Origin: Desulfofustis limnaeus
Lineage (GTDB): Bacteria; Desulfobacterota; Desulfobulbia; Desulfobulbales; Desulfocapsaceae
Direction: 5' to 3'
DNA: 64,000 nucleotides
NCBI RefSeq assembly: GCF_023169885.1
Contig: NZ_AP025516.1
Location: 2,638,501 to 2,702,500 of the forward strand
The stretch's first letter is position 1, and the number at the start of each line of letters is the position of its first letter. Under the pieces are notes generated by a model, which was given only the letters and a program-made list of their open reading frames with translations, ran no database searches and was not told the origin of the DNA. The translations under genes and the position numbers were made by a program. Positions 1 to 8,061 of the stretch are shown piece by piece.

Positions 1-713
1 TAATTGGTATGCGGATCGAAAGCTCGAGCCACCGCGTTGAAATAGCGATCGTAATGATCCTGCAGCGTTTCCTGGTGAAGGCGGTGAAAGAAATTGGCAA
101 ACCGCTTCTTCACCCGTTCTCTGGACTCTTGCCAGAGTGCTTCGGGATCGACGCTCAACCCATCACTTTTCTGCTGCTCTTCCAGGTCCAGATAGCGGGT
201 CAATACCTGAAACGTGAGAATGAGGCGCCAACGCTCTTCAAGTTCACGGGAATCAAGACAGAAATCCAACTTCTCCGGGTCTGATTCAAATGTCTCCGGC
301 TCCTCGGGATCCAGTCGCCCGCTCATCAGCGTCTCCACCATTGCCTCCACCTGACGAACCCGTTCGTTCAGGATCACATAGCCGGTTTCCGGCAAGATGA
401 TGGAACCGTTGATGAGGTTGTCGTCGATTTTATCGGCATACGCTCGCAACTCGTCCACGTCTTCTCTGAGCAGAAAGCGTTTCTGGAAATCCAGTTGTTT
501 CAGATAGAGGTCGAAGGCTGCCAGAGACAGTTGATCATTCATCTCTTTATCGCTGAAATGAATTGACGGTAATTGCTTGCCCAGCATATAGCCGATCAAT
601 TTGTTGCGTTTCTCGCCAATCTGATCGCCACCAGTAGCCAGCCCGGCAACGATCAGCAGGAGCAGTGAAACAAGGACGACAACAAGGTGAAGGGGGTAGA
701 TACGGATTTTCAT
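1..713 (-). CDS. prc: Tail-specific (C-terminal processing) protease Prc, N-terminal part, cut by window edge
   Basis: The 237 visible codons encode an N-terminal hydrophobic segment (residues about 8-27, signal peptide or anchor) followed by the helical N-terminal domain typical of Prc/Tsp proteases, including the stretch HFSDKEMNDQLS, then YLKQLDFQKRFLL, and ending at FDPHTN, which in the family precedes the PDZ domain. The PDZ and Ser/Lys catalytic domains lie beyond position 1. Family members are periplasmic serine proteases that degrade proteins from a nonpolar C-terminus and trim cell-wall hydrolases and penicillin-binding proteins. The ATG at 711-713 is the natural start because it directly precedes the signal segment. 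A palindromic operator-like site lies 34-61 bases upstream. Identification is from domain pattern; the catalytic half cannot be checked here. Confidence 0.85.
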   Translation of the reverse strand, partial: MKIRIYPLHLVVVLVSLLLLIVAGLATGGDQIGEKRNKLIGYMLGKQLPSIHFSDKEMNDQLSLAAFDLYLKQLDFQKRFLLREDVDELRAYADKIDDNLINGSIILPETGYVILNERVRQVEAMVETLMSGRLDPEEPETFESDPEKLDFCLDSRELEERWRLILTFQVLTRYLDLEEQQKSDGLSVDPEALWQESRERVKKRFANFFHRLHQETLQDHYDRYFNAVARAFDPHTN

Positions 714-746
714 GGTTAATCAGCTCACTCTTGGGGATGACGATGC

Positions 747-774
747 AGCACCACATTGGTGCAAAACTGCACCA
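747..774 (-). promoter_or_regulatory. NtrC-box-like palindromes upstream of prc
   Basis: GCACCA (748-753), CAT, TGGTGC (757-762) is a perfect 6+6 palindrome with a 3-base spacer, the same arrangement as the enterobacterial NtrC site (TGCACCA-N3-TGGTGCA). A third half-site, TGCACCA (768-774), makes a second overlapping palindrome TGGTGCA-N4-TGCACCA (757-774). The cluster is in the only intergenic gap (714-870) upstream of prc. What binds is unknown; the resemblance is by eye. Read on the minus strand the second palindrome also resembles a -24/-12 element, but the GG-GC spacing is 9, not 10. Confidence 0.4.
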
Positions 775-870
775 GGATGCAGTCTTACCAGAAGCATCAG
801 ACAAATACCACGATAAAGGGTCTTGACGGAACGCGACCCGCTTGGGGGAGAAGAGGTGGTAAGGCTGCGA

Positions 871-1374
871 TCACTCTCGGCGACACAAAGTTTCGTACTC
901 TTCGGGGAGCATCGAGTCGATCATCCCAAGTTGTACGGCAAATCGGCTTAGTTCGGCAAAACTGCAGTTGAGAGGGGCCCGGCAGCGGCCGCCGCGGACG
1001 TCACTCATTTCTCGGGCCAACAACCGGAGAAGGTCTGCCGCCACCTGGTGTTGGAAAGTCTCGAGTGGTACGCCCTGACGCCGGCAGAAGCGCTCATAGC
1101 GACGCCAGTTGACGATAGCCCGATGCACCCCTCGGTAAAATGGCTCGTCCCGGTTGTCCGCATTGAGATCCCGCCGCACCATCTCCCGATAGCGCGCCGC
1201 GGCCGCTTCGACCAGCCAGCGGCGCTCTTCCGGCGTCAGGCGCAGCCCGGGACCATTGGCGTCATCGCACAAATAATAAAGAGCGGAATGCAATGCCACT
1301 TCGGGAATTTCCCCCGAATGACGCACCGCGTACCATTCATCCTCAAGCAGGGTCGACGGAGGTGTCGTCATCAT
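871..1374 (-). CDS. Conserved hypothetical protein after hemA
   Basis: A 167-residue, arginine- and leucine-rich soluble protein that I do not recognise. No signal peptide, membrane segment or cysteine cluster is visible; predicted content is mainly helical, with basic stretches such as LTPEERRWLVEAAAARYREM and NWRRYERFCRRQGVPLETFQ. Its start (ATGATG at 1369-1374) lies inside the last 32 bases of hemA in another frame, so the two are probably translationally coupled and it belongs to the uppP-hemA operon. Position as the last gene of a heme/cytochrome operon suggests, but does not show, a connected role. The gene is supported by codon use matching its neighbours and by tight packing. Confidence 0.7.
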   Translation of the reverse strand: MMTTPPSTLLEDEWYAVRHSGEIPEVALHSALYYLCDDANGPGLRLTPEERRWLVEAAAARYREMVRRDLNADNRDEPFYRGVHRAIVNWRRYERFCRRQGVPLETFQHQVAADLLRLLAREMSDVRGGRCRAPLNCSFAELSRFAVQLGMIDSMLPEEYETLCRRE

Positions 1375-2671
1375 CGGAGACGCCGTTGTTTTCCAACCCG
1401 AACACGGTCCTGACCATGTCGATCTTGGCCGTATCGCCCTGGCGGCAGGAAGGGCTCTTCAGGAATTGAAGCGGGTCATACAGCATCTTGCTGGCGATCG
1501 ACTGGGCGAGCCGTTCGATACGCTGCCTGTCTCCCTCGTTCAGTTCCAATTTCGGCAAGGTTCTGGCCAACTCGCGCCGACAGATGTCGTCGGCCTTCCG
1601 CCGCAGGGCGGCAATGGTCGGCGTTACCGCCAGTCCTTCCTGCCAGCGGCAAAATTTGTGTGTCTCCTCGTCGATGATCTGCCGGGCCGTGACCGCTTCC
1701 TTCTCGCGTTCTGCCCGATTACCCTCCACCACCTGACTGAGGTCGTCAATATCATAGAGAAACACATTGTCGATATCGTTGAGCGCCGGATCGAGATCGC
1801 GGGGGACGGCGATATCGATGAAGAACAGCGGTCGGTTTCTGCGGCTGCGCATCAACGGTCGCACCTCTTCTTCCCGGAGGATCAATCCGGCGGCACCGGT
1901 CGAGGAGATGACGATGTCCACCTCCCGCAGCTGGGTGATCAGGTCGTCCAGCGAACAGGCCCGTCCGTGGAATCGGCCGGCCAACTCCACAGCTCGCTCG
2001 ACGGTCCGGTTGGCAACCATGACCCCACCGATCCCCTGGCCGATCAAGTGCTCAGCTGCCAGTTCCGCCATCTCGCCGGCACCGATCAACAACACCTGCT
2101 TTTCTTCGAGTCGGCCGAAGATCTTTTTTGCCAATCCCACAGCGGCCGAGCTGATGGAGACCGCCGCCGATCCGATGCCGGTCTCACTGCGCACCCGCTT
2201 GGCCACCGAAAAGGATTTATGCAGGAGTTTATTGAGCAGTGGCCCGGTGCACTGGTGGGCCGCCGCATGGCGATACGCCTCCTTGATCTGGCCGAGAATC
2301 TGGGCCTCGCCAACCACCAGCGAATCCAGAGACGAAGCCACCTGAAACAGGTGATTGACCGCCTCGGCTCCGACATAACGGTAGGAATACCGTTGGCGAT
2401 CCTCAGGAAGGATCGCGTCGCCGAAAAGAAAACCGGCCAGCCGCTCTTCGAGCAGTGCGTCACCGTTGGAGACGAAGAGCAATTCCACCCGGTTGCAGGT
2501 AGACAACAGGTAGTGTTCCACCTCTCCGGCGATCGCTTTCAGATCAGTCAGCGCCTCTTCATAACCGCCTCGCAAGGCCAGACACTCACGGATCTCGACC
2601 GGTGTCGTCTTGTGATTAACGCCGAGCAGCGTGATAGTCCTGCCGGTCGGTATGTTACCCATCGCGTGCAT
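1343..2671 (-). CDS. hemA: Glutamyl-tRNA reductase
   Basis: This 442-residue enzyme reduces glutamyl-tRNA(Glu) with NADPH to glutamate-1-semialdehyde, the first committed step of C5-route tetrapyrrole synthesis. Visible features are the N-terminal GVNHKTTPVEIRE motif (residues 17-29), the catalytic cysteine in STCNRVE (Cys59), the SLDSLVVGEAQILGQIK signature, the NADPH-binding LLIGAGEM (194-201), and the C-terminal dimerisation helix region. An open frame continues upstream through ccsA on the same strand, but homology begins only here. The ATG at 2669-2671 shares its A with the ccsA stop codon (TGATG), so it is preferred; a second ATG lies three codons later. Neighbours ccsA and siroheme synthase make this a tetrapyrrole/cytochrome operon. 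C-terminus runs to an acidic tail, slightly longer than usual. Confidence 0.95.
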   Translation of the reverse strand: MHAMGNIPTGRTITLLGVNHKTTPVEIRECLALRGGYEEALTDLKAIAGEVEHYLLSTCNRVELLFVSNGDALLEERLAGFLFGDAILPEDRQRYSYRYVGAEAVNHLFQVASSLDSLVVGEAQILGQIKEAYRHAAAHQCTGPLLNKLLHKSFSVAKRVRSETGIGSAAVSISSAAVGLAKKIFGRLEEKQVLLIGAGEMAELAAEHLIGQGIGGVMVANRTVERAVELAGRFHGRACSLDDLITQLREVDIVISSTGAAGLILREEEVRPLMRSRRNRPLFFIDIAVPRDLDPALNDIDNVFLYDIDDLSQVVEGNRAEREKEAVTARQIIDEETHKFCRWQEGLAVTPTIAALRRKADDICRRELARTLPKLELNEGDRQRIERLAQSIASKMLYDPLQFLKSPSCRQGDTAKIDMVRTVFGLENNGVSDDDDTSVDPA

Positions 2672-3486
2672 CAGGTCGTCACCCGCCAGAGCGTCAAGAT
2701 CACCACGACGAAACCGACAACCACCATGAAAGCGGCTCGGCGGCCGCGCCATCCCGCCGTAAAGCGCAGATGAATCTGGACCAGATAGACGAGCCAGATA
2801 ATCAGCGAACAGACCTCTTTCGGATTCCATCGAAAGTAGGTGCCCCACGCCTGTTTGGACCAGAAAGAGCCGGAAACCATGCCCAGGCAAAGGAAAACGA
2901 AACCAATGGCCAGACAGTGGGAATTCAGCTGATCGAGTGCGTCGAGCGAGGGCAGACGGGAATAGAAGTAGCCGAGTCGCCGGCTCTTCAGTTCCCGTTC
3001 CTGCAGCAGGTACATCAATCCACCGCAGAATGCCAGACCGAGAAAACCATAGGCGATCAGCGAAAAGCCGGCGTGCACCGGCAGCCACCAACTGCGCAAC
3101 GGCGGTTCGAGGGGGATCACCTGCCGCGGGGCAAAGGCGGCGGCAATCAGCAGGAGCACAATGAGAAACGAGACAAAGGTGCCGAAATTCCGTACGGTAT
3201 AGCGCCAGCGAAAAGAGAAATAGGCCGCCGTCGTGGCCCAAGCAAAAAAGACCACGGTCTCGTGATAGGTGGTAACCGGTGTATTCCCGATCAGAAAATA
3301 GCGGGAAACGATGTACAGACTCTGCAGGACCAGCGACCCGAGCAACAACCGTCGGGCCCAGTCCCGCCTGTGGTTTTGCTGACCGACGAAATAACTCACA
3401 TAATACGCACTGGCGGCCACCGTTACCAGAAGGACACCGAGGAACAGATAGGTATTGACCTGATGAAACCACGGCTGCTGCAACAT
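2671..3486 (-). CDS. ccsA: CcsA/HemX-type cytochrome c assembly (heme handling) protein
   Basis: A 271-residue integral membrane protein with about eight hydrophobic segments. It carries the tryptophan-rich signature of the CcsA/CcmC/CcmF heme-handling family, WGTYFRWNPKE near residue 220, where the more usual form is WGxYWxWDPKE, and conserved histidines (VHAGFSL, YHETVVF). In System II cytochrome c biogenesis CcsA works with CcsB to pass heme to apocytochromes outside the membrane; the hemA-adjacent members are also called HemX. I cannot tell these apart from sequence alone. The ATG at 3484-3486 has a GAGAGG ribosome site eight bases upstream; a GTG nine bases earlier, overlapping the stop of the preceding gene, is the alternative. 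A ccdA gene at 29.2 kb fits the same System II machinery. Confidence 0.85.
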   Translation of the reverse strand: MLQQPWFHQVNTYLFLGVLLVTVAASAYYVSYFVGQQNHRRDWARRLLLGSLVLQSLYIVSRYFLIGNTPVTTYHETVVFFAWATTAAYFSFRWRYTVRNFGTFVSFLIVLLLIAAAFAPRQVIPLEPPLRSWWLPVHAGFSLIAYGFLGLAFCGGLMYLLQERELKSRRLGYFYSRLPSLDALDQLNSHCLAIGFVFLCLGMVSGSFWSKQAWGTYFRWNPKEVCSLIIWLVYLVQIHLRFTAGWRGRRAAFMVVVGFVVVILTLWRVTT

Positions 3487-3491
3487 GGGTG

Positions 3492-4229
3492 TCACCTCTC
3501 TTCGCCGGACCCGGCTGTCTCCTGGGTGTCCAGCGCTTCGATCAACAGGTTACCATCGACATGGCCGGGCAGGACCTGGTGCAGGAGTTGTCGCACTCCC
3601 TCCCAATCCCGCTCACGGATTCTTTCCAGAATCGGCAAGGCCAGCACCTCATGAAACAACTCTCGATTATCGGCCGACTGTTCTGCACAGCCCACCACCT
3701 GATGACGAAGCGCCGCCATCAGGCGCACCAGCAATCCGTATTCTGGTCCGAACTGCAATGCCAGGCGGCGCTTGATCAACGCCGACAAGGCCGGGCTGGC
3801 ACCTCCCGTGGAAACTGCCAGCAGAAAATCGCCGCGCCTGATTCTGGCCGGCACCAAAAACGTCGACAGAGAGGGAGACTCGGCACTGTTGAGCAGTACC
3901 TTGCGCTCCCGGGCCAACTCTGCGACGCGGCGCTGCACATGGGGCGCGTTGGTGGCGGCAAAGACGAGAAACGCACCGTCAAGATCATCATCACGAAACG
4001 CTCGCCTCACCCACTCGATCCTGTCCTCGTCAGCCAACCGACGTAGTTTCGGGCAAACCTCAGGGCTCACCACCCGGACCATCGCTTCACTGAGCAACAA
4101 GGAGGTGATCTTGCGTGTCGCCACGGCGCCACCGCCCACCACCAGACAAAGCCGGCCGGAGATGTCGAGGTTGACCGGGTACCACACCTTTGTATCGGCA
4201 GCCACCTGCACGCTAACGTCCTCTTTCAC
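3492..4229 (-). CDS. Precorrin-2 dehydrogenase / sirohydrochlorin ferrochelatase (siroheme synthase, CysG-N/Met8 type)
   Basis: This 245-residue protein has the N-terminal NAD-binding fold of CysG/Met8: YPVNLDISGRLCLVVGGGAVATRKI near residues 17-41 carries the GGGxVA dinucleotide motif, followed by LVFAATN and the VSTGGASPALS motif (residues about 139-149) with the serine-rich active-site region. The family oxidises precorrin-2 with NAD+ to sirohydrochlorin and in some members inserts Fe2+ to make siroheme, needed for sulfite and nitrite reductases and, in sulfate reducers, as the entry to the alternative heme route. The methyltransferase half of CysG is absent, as in the SirC/Met8 type. Start is GTG at 4227-4229 preceded by GAGAGG. 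It ends just before ccsA and follows a methyltransferase gene in one operon. Confidence 0.88.
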   Translation of the reverse strand: MKEDVSVQVAADTKVWYPVNLDISGRLCLVVGGGAVATRKITSLLLSEAMVRVVSPEVCPKLRRLADEDRIEWVRRAFRDDDLDGAFLVFAATNAPHVQRRVAELARERKVLLNSAESPSLSTFLVPARIRRGDFLLAVSTGGASPALSALIKRRLALQFGPEYGLLVRLMAALRHQVVGCAEQSADNRELFHEVLALPILERIRERDWEGVRQLLHQVLPGHVDGNLLIEALDTQETAGSGEER

Positions 4230-4236
4230 CTGCCTC

Positions 4237-4938
4237 TCACTTGCCGCTGTTCTTGAACCGTAATCGATTTATCAGGATATCCCAGTCTCGCCCGTTGCGC
4301 CGCAAGGTCATCTTGCGGCTGCCGATGTCAAAATGTTCCGACGCCGCCCGAAGAAATGGTGCCAGGGATTGCCGTCGAACATCATGGGCGAGATAGACGG
4401 CCCCTTCAGGCACCAGATAGTTTTTGCATATCAGCACCAATGGTTCAACAAATTCCTGACGAAACAGTATCTCTGCTCCGGCGATCACCGCAAATCGATC
4501 CAAAGCCGGCGGGTCGAGCCAGTCGAAACGGAGGCTTTGCACCGTTTTCAAGCCGTTGGCGGCAGCACTGACCCGCTGAAAATCGAGGATCTCTTCGTCG
4601 TAGTCGCTCAACACCACGTCATACCCTGCCTGAGCCGCTGCCAGACCACTGAGACCCGACCCCGCGCCGAGTTCGAGGAGGCGCGTCCCGGGGTTCACCG
4701 GCAGATCGGCAAGAACCGTGCCGAGCACGATGGAGGATTCCCACAACCGAGCCCAGAACGGAAACGATTTCACGTCACTGAACGGATCCCGGCCACCCAG
4801 AAGCTGTTCCAGGTCGGCCGGCATGAGTACGCGTGTCGAGTAGCGGCCAACGGTCTCCCGGGCGAAATATAACGAGTACTTGCGACGCAAGCGCTGATAC
4901 AATTCCCGCTCAGCTTCAGGTAAGGTTCTGACATCCAT
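4237..4938 (-). CDS. Class I SAM-dependent methyltransferase, protein-lysine methyltransferase-like
   Basis: A 233-residue Rossmann-fold methyltransferase. The SAM motif I is LLELGAGSGLSGLAAA, preceded by FWARLWESSIVLG and followed by VVLSDYDEEIL, the pattern of the METTL21/ETFB-KMT (Methyltransf_16) family. In that family the usual post-motif is (D/E)xxY; here AGAEILFR occupies the position, so the substrate is open. An N-terminal helical segment (YQRLRRKYSLYFARETVG) is not part of the core. I start at the ATG 4936-4938, eight bases after the uppP stop; an in-frame ATG at 4998 would overlap uppP by 52 bases and adds residues without family support. Its place in the siroheme-hemA operon suggests co-expression but does not identify the substrate. 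Confidence 0.75.
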   Translation of the reverse strand: MDVRTLPEAERELYQRLRRKYSLYFARETVGRYSTRVLMPADLEQLLGGRDPFSDVKSFPFWARLWESSIVLGTVLADLPVNPGTRLLELGAGSGLSGLAAAQAGYDVVLSDYDEEILDFQRVSAAANGLKTVQSLRFDWLDPPALDRFAVIAGAEILFRQEFVEPLVLICKNYLVPEGAVYLAHDVRRQSLAPFLRAASEHFDIGSRKMTLRRNGRDWDILINRLRFKNSGK

Positions 4939-4946
4939 ACGGCTGC

Positions 4947-5756
4947 TCACGAAGTGAAAACGATAATGGCCAAGCCGATGAAGGCGACCGCCAGACAATA
5001 ATAACCAAACCAGGGCAGGCGATTTCTGCGCACCATATCGAGCAGCAGAACAATCGCCAGGTAGCCGGTGACCGCCGACATCAAGGTGCCTGCCGCCATG
5101 TTGACCAGATGCTCAGTGGGCGGCGGCTGCCGCAGCGCTTCCGGCACATGTAGTACCGCAGCGCCGAGGATCGCCGGCAGCGACATCAGAAAAGAGAACC
5201 GGGCTGCCGTCTCCCGGTTGATGCCGAGCATCATCCCGGTGACGATGGTCGTCCCGGATCTCGACAAACCGGGCATGATCGCCATAGCCTGCCCGACGCC
5301 GATGATCAGCGCCCGCCAGCCGGTAAGCTCGTTGCCCCGATCCACCAAGCGACGGCTGACCAGCATCAGGACACCGGTAACGATGAGCATCAGACAGACT
5401 GCCAGGATCGAAGAAAACAGGTGTTCCACCTGATCTTTGAGGGTCAGACCGACCAGTACCGCCGGCATGGTGGCGACAAGGATGCAACCGTCCCACAGCA
5501 GGAAGCGGCGCACCTCGGCGGAACGGACTCCCTGCAGCCAGCGCCAGGGCGCCGCGATCATCTTCCCGATATCGTGCCGGAAAACGACCATGACCGACAC
5601 CAGTGTGCCGAGGTGCAACATGATGTCAAAAAGCAGGCTCTGCTGGGAAAAATCGAGCAGATGAGCACCGATCACCAGGTGCCCCGAACTCGATACCGGC
5701 AGAAATTCGGTGGCTCCTTGAATGAAGCCAAGGAGCAAAGCCTTCAACATCTCCAC
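4947..5756 (-). CDS. uppP: Undecaprenyl-diphosphatase UppP (BacA)
   Basis: The 269-residue product is a multi-spanning membrane enzyme that removes a phosphate from undecaprenyl diphosphate, recycling the lipid carrier for peptidoglycan and O-antigen; overproduction gives bacitracin resistance. Signature motifs are GFIQGATEFLPVSSSGHL at the N-terminus, with the catalytic glutamate and the serine-rich loop, and MPGLSRSGTTI in the middle, with the catalytic arginine. Length equals the family norm (about 270). It is the first gene of a minus-strand operon that runs to position 871; the 5' gap to the upstream terminator (5757-5825) must hold the promoter, though no good -35/-10 pair stands out. 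Confidence 0.96.
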   Translation of the reverse strand: MEMLKALLLGFIQGATEFLPVSSSGHLVIGAHLLDFSQQSLLFDIMLHLGTLVSVMVVFRHDIGKMIAAPWRWLQGVRSAEVRRFLLWDGCILVATMPAVLVGLTLKDQVEHLFSSILAVCLMLIVTGVLMLVSRRLVDRGNELTGWRALIIGVGQAMAIMPGLSRSGTTIVTGMMLGINRETAARFSFLMSLPAILGAAVLHVPEALRQPPPTEHLVNMAAGTLMSAVTGYLAIVLLLDMVRRNRLPWFGYYCLAVAFIGLAIIVFTS

Positions 5757-5825
5757 AGATCACCTTCTGCGTCAGTGATTGGCACGGCAGGAAAGAAAAC
5801 GCGAGACCTTATGACCAAAAAAACA

Positions 5826-5862
5826 ATACAAAAAAGGCCGGCTGACCCACGTCAGCCGGCCT
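5826..5862 (-). terminator. Rho-independent terminator of the small secreted-protein gene
   Basis: AGGCCGGCTGAC (5835-5846), a 4-base loop and GTCAGCCGGCCT (5851-5862) form a perfect 12-bp stem; on the minus strand it is followed by six T residues. It lies 33 bases past the stop of the 5895-6101 gene and separates it from uppP. Confidence 0.92.
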
Positions 5863-5894
5863 CGCAGATTACCGGTCTTCGGTTAGTCTGTCAA

Positions 5895-6101
5895 TTAGCA
5901 ACCTTCGATGGCACCGCCTTTGGGCGGGGTAACACGGGGTTTGTCGCCAGGTTTCAACTGATCGGCACCTTCACAGGTCATGGTAACTTTGTCGCCTTCG
6001 ACGGAGTCAACGGTACATTTCAAACGGGCGGCGAAAACCGTACCGGCAGTTGAAGCGACAAAAAGCAGAGCTAACACGGCGGCAATAATTCTTTTCTTCA
6101 T
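5895..6101 (-). CDS. Small secreted protein of unknown function
   Basis: The 68-residue product starts with a clear Sec signal peptide: KKR, then a hydrophobic core and a probable cleavage after TVFAA (residues about 19-24). The mature part is about 45 residues, KCTVDSVEGDKVTMTCEGADQLKPGDKPRV and a Gly/Pro-rich tail ending in Cys; it has three cysteines and the pattern of a small beta barrel. The start ATG at 6099-6101 has AGGAGA seven bases upstream, so the longer in-frame start at 6158 is rejected. It is monocistronic, with its own terminator downstream and a perfect dyad in its leader. I do not recognise the family; similar short CEGAD-type proteins occur in sulfate-reducing relatives as far as I recall, without known function. 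Confidence 0.75.
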   Translation of the reverse strand: MKKRIIAAVLALLFVASTAGTVFAARLKCTVDSVEGDKVTMTCEGADQLKPGDKPRVTPPKGGAIEGC

Positions 6102-6133
6102 GATCAGTCTCCTATGTGCTGATGAACGATAAC

Positions 6134-6152
6134 ACCGAAACCAGGTTTCGGT
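6134..6152 (-). promoter_or_regulatory. Perfect 9-bp dyad in the leader of the small secreted-protein gene
   Basis: ACCGAAACC (6134-6142) and GGTTTCGGT (6144-6152) are exact inverted copies separated by one base, 33 bases before the start codon at 6101. A one-base centre fits a dimeric DNA-binding protein better than an RNA hairpin. No regulator is assigned. Confidence 0.45.
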
Positions 6153-6298
6153 TTTCAAGCCTTACCGGCTCCCGCACCGCCATCCGGGCGGGTTATAAAA
6201 GGACACGGCTAGCTGAGGCGATGTCTTTCCATATTTAAGAGCAAATTAACATACCTGTCCCGAGAATCTTTGTCAAGATGGCGGACCATCCGGCTGAC

Positions 6299-6796
6299 TC
6301 AATCGATGATTTGCTCCAGATCACGCATTAAAACAGCTTGGGGGACATAGCCCGTATAGCGCTTCACTACCGTTCCTTTGTTATTCACCAGAAACGAGGT
6401 CGGCACCCCATAGACCCCGCCGAAACTGACGGTAATGGCATTGTCGGCCATCATCACCGGGTAGTTGATCGATCGCTCCGAGACCAGGTCGCGGACCACC
6501 TGTTTTTCCGAATCAACTGAAAGACCGATCACCGAGAACTGTTTCGCGCCGTACTCTTTTTGCAGCTTTATCAGGGTCGGAATCTCCTGAATACAGGGTG
6601 GACACCAACTGGCGAAAAACGTCACCAGCAGGGATTTGCCGGCAAACATGGTACTGTCGATTTTTTTCCCGGTTGCCACCTCTTCGAGCTTGAAGGCTGG
6701 CATCTTGGTCGCAGACTGCATCGGAGTCACTGTGAAGATGACACCGCAACAGATCCACAGCGAAAAAAACAGCAGAGAAACAACCCGCTTAGCCAT
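6299..6796 (-). CDS. TlpA/ResA-like thiol-disulfide oxidoreductase
   Basis: This 165-residue exported thioredoxin-fold protein has an N-terminal hydrophobic segment (residues 5-24, signal or anchor), then the redox motif FFASWCPPCIQEIPTL with the WCxxC active site near residue 69, and the cis-proline loop YGVPTSFLVN. Proteins of the TlpA/ResA/CcmG group reduce disulfides in apocytochromes or other exported proteins, taking electrons from CcdA; a ccdA gene is at 29.2 kb. The ATG at 6794-6796 follows AGGGGA; an open frame extends 67 codons further upstream but without a signal and is rejected. It is transcribed divergently from the SurA-like gene at 7033. Exact substrate is not deducible. Confidence 0.88.
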   Translation of the reverse strand: MAKRVVSLLFFSLWICCGVIFTVTPMQSATKMPAFKLEEVATGKKIDSTMFAGKSLLVTFFASWCPPCIQEIPTLIKLQKEYGAKQFSVIGLSVDSEKQVVRDLVSERSINYPVMMADNAITVSFGGVYGVPTSFLVNNKGTVVKRYTGYVPQAVLMRDLEQIID

Positions 6797-7032
6797 GGCA
6801 AAATCCCCTGATCTCTTGTATCGTTGTCCGTGATTCCTGTACGGATTCTCACGTAAGTACCATAATGCATCAGCGGCAGGCAGTAAATAAGTTTTTGGTA
6901 AAATACTTGTGCAGCGCCCACGCGATCTGCTACTATTCAACCCCGCCTTACCCGGCAGCGTCACATGTACTTCTGAGTCAGCGTGCTGCCATGGCACAGA
7001 CCCGGCACCCGAAAAACCAAACGGAACGCATC

Positions 7033-8061
7033 ATGACATCGTTTTCTTCCCGAACAACCGCACCGCTTTTGGCTTTCGCAGCACTCCTGCTGACCGCTGC
7101 GGTCTCCCTCATCTCCCCATCAACGGCCGACAGCGAGGTGATCGATCGAGTTATCGCCGAGGTGAATGATGATATCATCACCACGTCTGAACTTGACCGG
7201 GAAGGACAGCCGATTTTTCAGAGAGTCATGCGGGAATCACCGGTTGAAGAGCAGGCCACCATCCTCGATCAGGTGCGCCGACAAGTGCTCGACTCTCTGA
7301 TCGACCGCAAGCTGATCATGCAGGAAGCGGTCAAACAAGGTATCGAGGTGAGCGAAGCGGAAATTGACGCCACTGTCAAGGAGATGCTGGCCGCCAACAA
7401 CCTGACCAAAGAGGCATTTGTGCAGCAGTTGGAAAAGAACGGTCTGGATGAGGCGACCTATCGCCGCAACCTACGAGTACAACTCCTGCAAAACAAACTA
7501 CTGATGCGGGACGTTAACTCGAAGATCCTGATCACCGACGCCATGGTCAGGGACTTCTATCAGAACAACTACACCCAGGCGGTAGACCCCGATAGCTACT
7601 ATCTGCTCCAGATTGGCATCAGTTGGGACCAATCAGCCGACGCAAACGACCCGGCCGCCCTGGAAAAAGCGAAACAGGAAGCCCGCCGACAGGCCGAACG
7701 GGTTCGCGATCTCGCGATAAATGGCCAGGATTTCCGCGATCTGGCCCGACGCTTCTCTGACCTGCCCTCCGCCGAAGAAGGGGGTGACCTGGGGTCTTTT
7801 GCCCACAACGAGATGGCCGATTACATGAAAAAAGCCGTTACCGGCTTGCAGCCTGGACAGATCAGCGATATTGTGGAGACTCCGTTCGGCTATCAATTCT
7901 TCCAGTTGCTCGCCGGCGGAGAAGCGGCAACGGTATCCCAGGCCCCGTTTGATGCAGTGCAAGAAGAGATTCGGGAACGACTCTTTCGGGAAGCGATGCA
8001 AAAGCAACACCGAGCCTGGATGCAGCGTCTCCGGGACACCGCTTATATCAGGAAATCGTAA
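7033..8061 (+). CDS. SurA-like periplasmic peptidyl-prolyl isomerase/chaperone
   Basis: The 342-residue product has a signal peptide (residues 1-34), a SurA-type N-terminal helical chaperone domain opening with VIDRVIAEVNDDIITTSELDRE, and one parvulin (PpiC) domain, residues about 200-310, with EEGGDLGSF and GFGYQFFQLL-type elements (PFGYQFFQLL). E. coli SurA has two parvulin domains and about 430 residues; this is a one-domain version, common in deltaproteobacteria. The role is to escort outer-membrane proteins through the periplasm. I start at ATG 7033 with GGAAC upstream and the signal peptide directly following; ATGs upstream at 6990 would place extra residues before the signal. Followed by rodZ and recO in the same direction after a 212-base gap. 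Confidence 0.88.
   Translation: MTSFSSRTTAPLLAFAALLLTAAVSLISPSTADSEVIDRVIAEVNDDIITTSELDREGQPIFQRVMRESPVEEQATILDQVRRQVLDSLIDRKLIMQEAVKQGIEVSEAEIDATVKEMLAANNLTKEAFVQQLEKNGLDEATYRRNLRVQLLQNKLLMRDVNSKILITDAMVRDFYQNNYTQAVDPDSYYLLQIGISWDQSADANDPAALEKAKQEARRQAERVRDLAINGQDFRDLARRFSDLPSAEEGGDLGSFAHNEMADYMKKAVTGLQPGQISDIVETPFGYQFFQLLAGGEAATVSQAPFDAVQEEIRERLFREAMQKQHRAWMQRLRDTAYIRKS

Noticed and set aside
757..774. Sigma-54 (-24/-12) promoter on the minus strand before prc
   Set aside because: GG and GC are separated by nine bases, not the strict ten, and the same bases are better explained by the palindrome.
1466..2773. 435-codon plus-strand frame opposite hemA
   Set aside because: It lies entirely antisense to hemA, has no recognisable motif, and reflects the GC-rich codon pattern of hemA.
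1343..3472. A 709-codon minus-strand open frame larger than hemA
   Set aside because: Only residues from position 2671 onward match glutamyl-tRNA reductase; the upstream half is the wrong frame of the ccsA gene.
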